From the NCBI RefSeq assembly GCF_964204645.1, contig NC_134033.1, forward strand, positions 5,552,231 to 5,616,230: DNA of 64,000 nucleotides, given 5' to 3'. Shown in pieces: positions 43,301 to 55,300 of this stretch. Numbering within the stretch: position 1 is the stretch's first letter; each line of letters opens with the position of its first letter. A program made the position numbers and the translations under genes. Below the pieces are notes generated by a model that was given only the letters and a program-made list of their open reading frames with translations, was not told where the DNA came from and made no database searches. Source of the DNA: Tubulanus polymorphus. Its lineage: Eukaryota; Nemertea; Palaeonemertea; Tubulaniformes; Tubulanidae.

Positions 43301-46300
43301 TCTCGCGTATACACTTCCGACTCGACAAGCGAACGCCAGATTCACGAATCACGATCGCAAACGCGACGAAAATAACCGAATACGAACTTCAAAACTATTA
43401 TCGTTTTCAACAACCGCACCGTCGCAGACGCAAGCGGCAGGCGGCTCCTTACAGACGCAAGCGGCAGGCGGCTCTTCGCAGACGCGAGCGACAGGCGGCC
43501 CGTTACAGACGCAAGCGGCAGACGTCTTACATGTTTACGGATGTCGTACAATTCTATCTCGAGAATGAAAAAAGGACCGTCTGCTCTCCTTATTTGGGTG
43601 AAAGTGGATTCACGCCTGTCGGCCCGACGCTCTGCCGATTGATGGGCCTCGGTCCGTATGTACCCCCACGAAGCTATAGACCGTATTACAGTGAGCGTAT
43701 AGCGTATAGAAGCATACACTGTGAAGAGGGCGCTAAAACACTCGACGATTGTCAACTTGAAAAATGTCCCGTCAATGTTCGGTGTTGCAACTCTCCGTTA
43801 CGAATGAAATGTCTACCGCCGGCCTGGGCCGGAATTCATCTAGCGGCTGGCGCCAAACCGAGCGTTCTACGTAACGTCGATATCTCCGGCGCCGGGTTGA
43901 ATTACGGCGGTAACCTGGCCGCGAGTTTATCGATCGATTTTCATCGGCATCGAATCGAAAACGTTACCATCGTTCAAAACACGTCGGGTCTGGGCGTTGT
44001 CGCGAGCGGCCTCGTGATCAAACGCGCCAGTCTAGCCGTCGAGGAAACGTTACGCCATGTCACCGTCGACGTTTCGCAAAATATCAACGGTTTGAAATTA
44101 CCGGCTTCGTCGACGACCAAACTCACAAACGTGACGGTAAGCAAAACAAACGGCACCACGAGGGGATACGGAATCGGTTTCGAAGACTCGGCGGTGAAGT
44201 TTAATCCGACGATTCGATCGTGTAACGATCAGAATCCGGTACGAGTCGACGCGGACGGCGCGTTCTACTCGTTGACCAATAACATGACGGCGACTAACTC
44301 TACACTAGCTGAATGTACAGTTCGTCTGCTACCCGACAAACTGACCGATTCGATCGTCATCGATTTGCTCAAAATCGTCGTTTCAATGAGGTTCGTTACA
44401 AATCTCCCTACGATATTATCAATGAATTACGTAGTGTACGTAATCCTTATTCGGGAAAACATGGCTACATCCATAAATCCCCTATGACATCACCAGCCGG
44501 CTGATGGAGGTATAAGTGTTTCTGTCGTCGATATCTGTCCCATTTATCCTTTTTTTGTACGGAAGAGCATTGCGGCCACATGCAATTTTGAATTCGGCAT
44601 TTCGACATTATAACACATGTGCGCATGTTGTAAAATTCACACCATGACACAATGAGATCAGAGATCAGTTTGACCGTCGCCTCTTCAAGCTAGGTTCAAA
44701 AAATGCCGATATACGATACTGACTTGGCAAGCACGATCGACCTCGAATGGGTGCAAAGTTTCGAGATTAAAAGTCAAAATTTCGAGATTAAAACTTAAAA
44801 TTTCGAGTTTGTAAAGTCGAAAATACGAGTTTCAACGTCGTAATTTCGACTTAAAAAGACAAGAAGGTTTCATGTGGCCGCAATGCTCTTTCGGATTTAA
44901 TACATCATCGGAATTCTTGTGATTTTTTTTAACCTTCCAGGAAAAATGTCTGCCTCCACAATATGACATTTGACCTAATATATACCTCTTGATAAAGGCA
45001 TTTTTCTCAATGATGATCTGCGCTGCCAAAAATTTCTCTATCACATAATCAGTTTGCTAAGTGATTGGATATAAATGAACGCTTCCAGAAAAGTTAGTTA
45101 ATGTTTTTTAAGAACGAAATATAAGATGATCTACGTTTTATAGGAATCATTCTCGAGTCGAGCCCGATAAGGGAGGTAAGGGAGATGGTAAATCCAAGGT
45201 CAAGCGGAGTACGAAAATATCAGGCTCTAAATGCAAGGAGAATCCGTCGGTGCAGTTGTATGCCGGGAGTCAACTGTTGACTGAAGAACTGACCACTAGA
45301 GACGGGTTTAGGTATAAACCGACAAGCGGAAATCAGGAACTCGCTTTGAAGATCGTAACAGGCGCCGATAACTGCGGATCTGTTGATATCATCATTCACG
45401 TTATTGCCGTCAAACATGCGTCATTGTCACCGAAACAAAATACCGGTAAATATCCACCGTATATCGATTTGCCTCCATGAAATCCCCCTATGACATCATG
45501 AATATTTTGATTAATTAATGTATATACCGTAATAGAAGAGATGTTTGCCTAAATCCGCTTAGACTAATCGTAAACTTAATGATTTTGTATATGAACGTTT
45601 ACGGAAAAAGACACCAGGCCCCATAAGCCCCCTTTGACATAGACCCTTCTATAAAAGATGTCTGCCCCCGTAAATCTCCTGATGATATCATACCCACTAG
45701 CGATTTGAAAATATTTCCAGAAGAGACGTCTGCCATCAAGACATCCATATCAACCCTTCGGATTTCATAGTCATTTCTTGTATAGAACCTTCCAAAATGA
45801 TGTCTGCCTCCAGAAAATGTCAAAATGACATTCATCAATAATGGCCTAGGGTCAGTTGCGCAGTCGTCGTTTAGATAGTTCCACAGCAAATTAACAAAAC
45901 TTAAAAACGGGTCTTGAATTAAATCTATTCCAGGTTTGCGCAATTGGGCCCAGGGTCCAGTTCCACAGTTGTAAGTTAAGATTTAACTCTGAGTTAACTC
46001 ATTGAAAATGAACTAACTTTAACTCAGAGTTAAATCTAACTCAGAACTGTGGAACTGGGTCCAGGTGATTTAATATTACAGCTGTTATGTTTCCAGAAAA
46101 GAAGTTCGCCTCCATAAATCCCCGTTTTTAAAGTGTTTCCATAGAATTTCGCTTCTCTAACAGAAAGTTCCCTTTACAGATAAACCTAAGAAAGAACTCG
46201 ATCAAGTGAAAGTTCACGGTGATTTCAAGACAGGAATTAACTTCGATTCTCCGTATTGTAAGTACACATGATTTCTGTGATTGTATTAAGCCGAGGGGTT

Positions 46301-49300
46301 CCTTTTTTGCTATGTTTAAACTCCGATTTATGAAAAAAATCTATGCATGAATTTTGATTTTGCCTTATTCACAGACTTTTGGGAAAAAACTTTCACTCGA
46401 AAATTTGATTTAGGCCTAATTGATATGGATCTTCTCTTAAAATCCACCCACCTCATATCGCACTTTCCCCGAGGTGTGATGTATCAATCATCAAAATAGC
46501 TTTTGAAATATGGCAGCACATGTCAAGCAATGTGAAAATCGCGCTGCAGAAGGTGTAATTTCGTGGTGAGCCCAGTGGCGGATTTAGCCTACCGCACTTG
46601 CCGCTAATGCGGTAGTCAACATTTTTCCTTTTTGATGCAATATAGCGGTACGCCTGTTATACACCGCACTGAAGGGTAAATTCAATAAGGCGGCACGCAT
46701 GGTACACACCGTACTGTGGGGTATATGTAATATAGCGGTACGCCTGTTATACACCGCACTGAAGGGTAAATTCAATAAGGTGGCACGCATGGTACACACC
46801 GTACTGTGGGGTAGATGTAATAAAGCAGTAATAGGCCCGTGATACACTGCACTGCGGGGTTGATGCAATTTAACGGTGGGCCTGATATATACCGCGCTGC
46901 GGGGCAGAATGTGGTACGCCTGTTATACACCGCACTGCGGGATAAACGCGGATAAATGCAATAAGTAATACGCATTTTATTCACCGCATCCTTGGGCAGA
47001 TCGAAATAGTGGTATTTCTGATATAAACCGTAGTATGGGGTAGATGCTATATGGCGGTATGCCTGTTATACACTGCACTGCTGGATAAATACTATCAAGC
47101 ATTACGCCTGATATACACCGCACTGCGGGGCATATTGAAAAAGTGGTATTCTTCAAATAAACCGCCGTGCAGGGTTGATGCAATATAGCGGTATGCCTGT
47201 TATGCACCGCACTGCAGGATGAATGCAATTAGTAATGTGCCTGATATACAACGCACTGCAGGGCGGATCAAAATCATATTTCTCATATACACCACTGTGC
47301 GGGGTAGACGCAATATAGGTGTATGGAAAGTGTTCGAATTTTCGATACTGAAAAATTATCTGTAGCATTTCTAAAGGATGTATCTATTCTATCGATTCAC
47401 GTGATATGAATTCGATATTTTCAGCAAAAGAAAAAGAACGAATCGCGATTCACAATTCGACGATCCGTGCCAGTGGTCCGTACGGGATTTACTTCGGATT
47501 CGAAACGGACGTGAATCTAACGATGCAAAACGTCAGCGTTTCGAACGTGACCGTACAAACCGTCTACGGGAAATTCGTGGCGTTCGACGTTCGCGACTCG
47601 ACGTTCAGCGGCAGACGCGTCGAGGTCGAGTTCGGAGGAAATTCAAACGCGACGGCGCGCATCGAAACTTGCGTGTTCACGAACGGCAGCTTCCTACAAT
47701 TTCGGATGCTGCAACTGACGAACAAATCGGGAAAACCCGAACACCGGCAGCAGACTTTGGTGGCGCGCATCGAAATATTGCGCAATAAATTTGAAACAGA
47801 CAATCGAACGATCTATCAGCTAGAGTGCGGCCCGATCGATTGGACGATCGCGTATAACACGTTTTCTAATATAACCGTCGACAAAAACTATTCGATCGTT
47901 GACGTCTGCGGAGTCGGGAAAATCTCCGACAATTTATTCCGCGGAATCCGCGCGCGAACGCGAGGATCGACCGCGGCGATCGTGAGCGTCGCGCAGAACG
48001 CGCGGGTATCGTCCGCCTCCACGACCGATCCCCGGAGCGTAGCTTGGGAAATAATCGGCAACGAGTTTCTCGATAATCGAGTTATGATGAGTTTGGTGCG
48101 AGTTCGACACGTAGCGAAGAGCGTCACGTTCGTGCGGAATAAACTCATCGGTAACTCCCGAATGTTCGACGGTTGTCGACTGCCGCCAGGTGGCAGCACG
48201 GCTTTAGAAATCGGAAGTGTCGAAAACGTCGCGGTTAGTTTGAACGCGTTCGACAACCCGGGACTCGATTCGGAGGTCGTTTCGGAATTTGGTCGTTCGC
48301 TCGTCGATTTCAACACGAATTTCTGGAACTCGCAAGACGCGGAGGCGATCGTGAACCGTCTGGCGGGGATGATCGTCCCGCCGCGTTCAAAGACATTCAA
48401 GATCTGCACCGATTCCGATTGTAAAATCGTTCTCGATTTACAAACGCGAAATCCGCACGTGTACGCGAGTCGCGACGAACCGTACATCATCGAACGGGAT
48501 ATCGTCGTCACCGCAGACGATCTGCTAACGATAGAAGCCGGCGTTACGCTGCATTTTCGACCGGGGCGATCGCTGATCGTTTACGGCCGGTTGTCAGCGG
48601 CGGGTACGTGCGATAAACCGATCGCGATGGACGTCGAGCGGCGCGCGCAAACGGGAAATCCCATCTGTTCGCCGGAATCTACACGCGCGGTGCTGGTTGG
48701 CGGAAACACATCGACGGAAGGCACCGTCTTGATCAAAAAACAACGGGGCGTTTTATATCAAGCGTGCGGTGGTAATTTATGGACGGCGGTGGAATCGGAA
48801 ATGATTTGCCGGTCGCTCGGATTTGGGCCGCCGGTTCTGTGGCAGAATCTAACGTCGCTCGCGGAAAAGAACAGGAGTTTGTCGACGCGTGTTTTGTCTT
48901 GTTCAGGAGCGAGTGAACTGAACGGTTGCTTTCCGAAGAATAGTTCGTGCAACCAGTACAATTACGAGGCAGTATTTATCCGCTGTCAGCCGGAAGTTTG
49001 GGGCGGCGTGAAACTGCGCGGTGAAAAATCACGCGCAGATTTCAAACACGTGAACATCTTAAACACAAAGGACGGTGCCATTACTCTGAGTGGTGGTACA
49101 GGTGATACCAGTAGTGCAGGTGGTACCAGTGGTACAGGTGGTGCAGGTGGTACCAGTGGTACAAGTGGTGCAGGTGGTACCAGTGGTACAAGTGGTGCAG
49201 GTAGTACCAGTGGTACAAGTGGTGCAGGTGGTACCAGTGGTACAAGTGGTGCAGGTAGTACCGACGGTACAAGTGGTTCTTCATCCCTAATAATCAGAAA

Positions 49301-52300
49301 CACCGATATCATCAACGCGACTAACGGAATTCAGATTTACCGCGCCGTAAGCGGTATCGAAATCGACGGCATCAATTTCGAAAACGTTTCCGATAAAGCG
49401 ATCGTGGCGAGCGTCGTCGTGCCGATGAGCGTCAAACGCGCGCGTCTGAAAAACATCGGCAACACCGGCGTCTATATTTCCCCGCCCGACAACGACCTCG
49501 AGCGATACCGGAAAAAAAAGGAACCGCTCGCGTACGACCCGGCGATCGGCGGCGGCGATTTCGTTCTATGTCGATCGGACGGGGTCATGGTCGAACCGCG
49601 GCAGACGTTACTGATGAAATCGACGAAAATCGCGAGTTGGAAATCGCGAGAGGCGGCGGGAAGTTCGATCATGGGTTGCGAACCGACGGTTTTCGCTACG
49701 GACCCCGGTTGCGTGCTACGCGTTTTCGTACGGTACTCCTCGACGGCCACGAGCGAATCCGATTTGTTCGATTTTTTTAACATCGACGGAAACGGCACGC
49801 GCGTCGAGCAAATTAATTATAAACGGAATTTCGGGCGAATAAAGAAACGTCGAACGTACGAGGTGTGGTCGAATTCGTCGCGGTTAGAAATATCGTCACT
49901 TTGCCACAGAGCTGGAATTGATAGATACATCGAATATATGGAAGTTTCAGCTCACAATGCGTCGTGTAAGCATTGCATTTGATCATTTTGCTAATTTACA
50001 TTTAGTTCCGAAACTTGGGCCAATTCCTTTAAACTTTGACCTTTTGGTGGTTCGTTTCGGTTCAACGCTGGGCAATCTAACACACTAACGCTCACTCAAG
50101 CAAGACCAGTCTTAAGTTCATTTTAGTTCTTAGTCTTTAGTTCAAAATTAAGACCAGTCTAAACTCATTTTGGTTTTCAACAAATCGATGCACTTAAGGT
50201 ATTTTGGTTCTATAACCAATGAGACAACTTAAGACCAGTCTAAGCTCATTACGGTTCTATAGACAATCTGACAACTTACGACCAGTATAAGCTCATTTTG
50301 GTTCCATTTGGCTCTAATGTTTCAGGAAATATTTTTGTATCATTTTTCATACATCTATTTCAGTTGCTAAATGTACGTTTGACTGGAGCAGCCCGTTCTG
50401 TCCTTGGAAATCCGATCCCAACCGATACATCGAGTGGAAAAGAGGAACTGCCAGTAGACGGTTTAATTATGAAGATAATACAGTAGGACACTCTGGTTTG
50501 TATTATACATGTAGACTCAATAAGTAATTGATGTCCCCGGATTGTTCCATGCCTGGAAATGGTTAAATAACTGCCTCTGAAATTGGTTGGCCGTGCCCTG
50601 ACTGTCTGAAAGAGCCCGTGAACTGCCAGGAACTGTCTCTGAGACTATTTTAATAGTAATGTCCCCTGATTGTCAGGAGCAGATTCTGGCAATGGTTTAC
50701 TTATCCCGATTGTCCGAAACAGCCGGGACAGTCACTGAAAATGAAAAAAACCATTGTGACGAAAACTCGGATACGAAAAATTGAACATCGATCTTTTTCA
50801 GGTAAATCGATTGCGGTGGTTCCTAAAAAATCAGCTAGACTAACATCGACGTTGCGCAGTGGGTTGATCCCGGTCGGCGCGTGTGGTATTGAATTTGCCT
50901 ACTCGGTGAGCGGTGAACGGAAGGAATCTCATCTCGAGGTATGGAAACGAATATGAAAATTGATCATAACAAATCGATCAAAGGCTTAGATCGGCCGCAT
51001 GGAAATCAGTTTTCTTAGAAAGTAGTCTCGACTAATGTTCGGAACTGATGATAATCGAACACACTCAACCCTTCAGGTGGCAGTATACAAAATAAAAATC
51101 CAGAAGCCCGAGAAAGCAGTTTTTCTAAAAAAAGAAATTTTCAAGAACTTCGGCCATATATCTGTTTGGGCATTTCAACGACTGTAAGACAGCTCTAAAG
51201 CATGCCATAGTGCAGTTAGAGCGGCCACCTTCGACTAGCTCGCCCTCTAGAGGACAATTAGGTCAGTAGGCCACTTCTGATACCTCAAGGTTTTCACTGT
51301 CACTCCCCACATGGGATGGCCGAGTGGTTCGAGCTGCCTCGTCAACCCATGGTTTCTGGGTTCGAATCCTTTTTGGTGATAGAGTTTTCTTGCCGGGGAG
51401 TTCTTTTCCGTTCTCTCCCCAATCGGGTAAAAGAAAAATCCTACCCGCTTATAAAGCCCTGCGTGGCGCTCAGTGGTTGAGGGGAAAAAAAAAAACAAAG
51501 AAACTTAAGTTCGAGTTTGACGCATTTCTTAAAGTGTCGTCCATCTTTGAACTAGTCCGGATTTAGAAGCAACTGTACACAGTCGTGTTGTCGACCATTT
51601 CCGGACCCATCTCCCGACCGAAGTTCCGATCGACTGACTATCGGCTTCATTTAGTTCGCAAATATGGAGTCTCCCACTTCCGATAACCGAACTTCGTCAA
51701 GGTTTGCTGGTTGGTTACCTCGCTTCTGGCTGGCTAGTTAGCCTTAAATAAAAAGCCACTGGTTCAGAGATCCCCGTGTTTAAAACAAAGGCATTCCGTT
51801 TTGTTCTTGTTTTTTTTCTAGATTTTCGTTGGAGATAGCACGTCTGATGAACTGATATGGACGTACGGCGGTCCGTACGAAACGACCGAGCCTGAGAAAT
51901 TCCTGAACGGCAAGGCGTGGTTCAAACCGGTTAGTCCTGATAGCGGCGCCGAACTGAAATTCGTAGCTAGATTTGAATACGTCCGGAACACCGAAATCGC
52001 GCTGGACGATATCGCATTTTTGGAATGCGACTCTAGACCAGGTAAAGACAAAAATGTGCATAGATATACCTCCGCTTTAATTGGTAATTGTTTTTTATGT
52101 CGATTGTTTGAAAAAAGTCCCCTTCGCATCAATCGGGCAAACGTTTCATGATTTCCGCAGGCATCGGTTTAAAGACACCCTACGTACACACCTTGTGTCG
52201 GAAATATAGGGAAAACCATCAAGTAGAAATTTAACAAATGTTTGTTAGCCTCCGAAGCGCACCCCCTGTATGCTGATCGGAAGAAATGGCTGAATTATTG

Positions 52301-55300
52301 CGTAGGCTTTGGTTAAAAAAAATCATCTAGGACTTTGAAATATCGGGTAGTCCCTCTGTAGGCAGATCAGGAGATATGGGAGCACCCCGTGTAGACATAT
52401 CAGAAGAAATGTTTGAAATATTTTTCGGACTGTAGTCCGAACGGACCCCAACCAAATTTCAAAAAGTCTGGTAAAACCTGCAGGTCAGGCAGAAATATAA
52501 AGCCACCTGTAGGCAGATCAGAAGAAATGGCTTTATTATTGTGTAGGCTTTGGTCATTAGATACCATATGACGAGTTTCAGGTTTTGGAAGCAATTCTAA
52601 GTTGAATATGTCCGACGGACAACAATTTAAGAACGGAGTTAGGCCTAATTGACAATTTTGTGGAAAATTCCACGCCAGTGCGATGCATTACAAGCTTACC
52701 GCTATATTGTGTCTACATTACCGCCATATCGTCAAATTGCATCTACGTTGATTTTAACTTACCAACCAATAGTTACCAGCTCGGAGTACCAGCGAAGTCC
52801 ATCGATATTTGATACACCGCATTATGGCGTAAACGCGTTGAAAGGGATGAGATGACGGACCGATCGAGATCCCAATAACCCACTAGGTCCCCGAGCTGAA
52901 GTATCTTTGTATTATCGGTTTGAAAGATCTGATTGCTTTTCTATTTCAGCGAGTTTAACCCCGGAGATTGTTTTGGAAGACGTAGAAATGGTCGACGTTC
53001 ACAACCAAGCTGTTTACATGACGTCACCGGACCCGGCGCTGCGCCCGCAGATCCTGCTCGATCGCGTGCATCTGCACCGGTTTTCGGGAATACACACGCC
53101 GCGAGTCATGCGCATAATTGACGCGTACACCTTGGAGTTCGGCGTCAAGAACGCCAACGTAACTCTACGTAACTTTGCGACGTACGACTTGAATCTACCG
53201 GGTATTCGCATTGACGCTTACGCGCTCGATCGTTCGAAATTCGAACTGGTCGGCTCGACCATCAACGGAACTCTCAACGCTGTTTTGTACGTCAACTACG
53301 GTTACCAGATCCCTTTCGAAGGCCGGTATCCGTTCGTTGCGCGTATTCGCAATTCTTCGATAACGGCGACGCGCGCAGAGCGGAAGAACTCGTTTACCAT
53401 CGCGATTATGTTCTACGGCGTCGCGTTGAATATCACGAATAGCCGCATCAACGAGAACCGTGGATACGGGGTGATGTTTGCGCACCGCACGGAGGCGACC
53501 ATCCGCGACAGTCAGCTGTTGTGGAATGCGCCGGCGAACTACTTGACGCAGAACAATCATGTCGTTCAACTCGAGTTCACGAGCGTTTCGATGGCGAATA
53601 GTTCGTTTTACAATCCGGGAACGACGAAACAGATTCAATGGCGGAATATGAACGGACAGAAAGTGAGCGTCGCGTGGAACTGGTGGGGACAGGCGTCTCA
53701 ATCGGCGGTCGGTAGCGTAATAAACGCAGCGACTCAGCACGGTTGGAGACCGACTATTGAATATTTACCGATCATTCCGTTTAACGACCCGGCGTATGAA
53801 TCAGGTGAGTAAACAAGCGACACCTACCATAAGTATAATCGGCTATCACCGCAGTAGTTGATACCCTATTGCGCACTGTCGACACCTGGTGGATCCTCAC
53901 TTGCCACAAGTGGAATCCTGTATTGCCACAGTAGTTGATGTCCTACTGCAAACTAGCGACACGCGCTGGTGAATTCTAACTTGCTGCAAGTGGAATCCAT
54001 GATTGCAACAGTAATTGATATCCTACTGCACACACACGACACCTGGTGGAGTTCACTTGCCACAAGTAAAATCCGTTATTGCTGCAGCAGATGATGCCCT
54101 AGACTTTAACCAATCGGCTCCTGAGAACCTCACTTGCCACAGGTAGAATCCTCTATAGCTGCAGTAGTTGAAGTCCTACTAGCCGGTCTTTACTGGCGAC
54201 AGTAACTCTGAGTATTTTCTTTTCAGTTATAATTTGTCCGATTGGTTGGTATATCTCGGGATCGAGTTGTTTGTTATATCATGGCGGGGCCATGTCATTT
54301 TCGAACGCTTTCAAAACTTGCGCGGTAAGGTTTTTAGAATACCATTCAAAAGTAGTCTGCCCTCATTTCATGACAGGAAATGAATTCGTTTTTTTTTTAG
54401 AAATACGCCGGCGGTTCCCCTTTGAAATCAACCAGCGTCGCTAGGGCAAAACATTTATGGCAGAATACCGTCGACCAGTCGGACAAAATTTGGATCGTAG
54501 CGGAGCAGGTGAATAAAACATTCGCAAATTAAAAAAATGTTGATTGAAAACCTAGATCCAGAGTCAAAATCCCATAACTGTGTAGCTGGGTTCAGAGTCA
54601 AATTGAAACTACACCACCGTGGAACAGGTTCCACAGTTGAAACGAGCCCGCAAACTAGCGGAGCTAAGTTCTGAGTAAAAATCCACACAACTTTCGAACT
54701 GGATTTACAGTTGAAATAAACCCACAAAACTTGGAGCTAAAATCCAATCAGCGACATTGCACCCGCACTGTTGTGTTACTTGATCCAGAGTTATAATCAT
54801 ACCTGAATATATTGTGGAACTAGATTCAGAGTAAAATCTAACCCACAAAATCGTGATACTGAATCGCAAAAAGACCTTTAAGATCTCTAATCATGTTTTT
54901 AGGATGTTGATTCTTGCTACACTCGCTCTGTATTCGGTGATGACCTGAGTAATTCGGTAGATTGTAACAGTCTATATCCGTTCATCTGTGACCTCGTCCG
55001 TGGTGAGTTCGCCTAACACCCCTTTGCTTATTGCACTCGGGAGACCTGACTTCAGAGTCTGAATACTGTCTGTCATACAAACTCCCCGTGACCCGTAATT
55101 TCATTGATAATCAGTTGATCTGTGTTCTGTATGCATCACTTTGTTCAATCAGGATTTTGCATTCAAAAATAAACTTTGAATTCATATGAATGGGTTTTTA
55201 TCTATAATCGGCGATAGTTTACTCAGCATACGCCCGCGTAATGCTGAAAATCTGCTTTTGTCCCCGTATTGTGGCGCCACCTATATCGTTGTGTTATGCT

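Noticed and set aside
42333-44159. Long minus-strand open frames opposite the bark exons
   Set aside because: They are shadow frames caused by codon bias of the plus-strand exons; no independent domain or splice support.
44313-44504. Alternative frame FNEVRYKSPYDIINELRSVR at the end of bark exon 3
   Set aside because: It looks protein-like but overlaps the exon 3 frame and runs into the CCCCTATGACATCA intronic repeat; no splice site supports it.
46584-47368. Minus-strand frames with repeated AVYNRRT or YPAVQCITG motifs
   Set aside because: They translate the CACCGCACTGCGG minisatellite.
53195-53740. 181-codon minus-strand frame
   Set aside because: It is antisense to bark exon 10, Arg-rich by codon complement.
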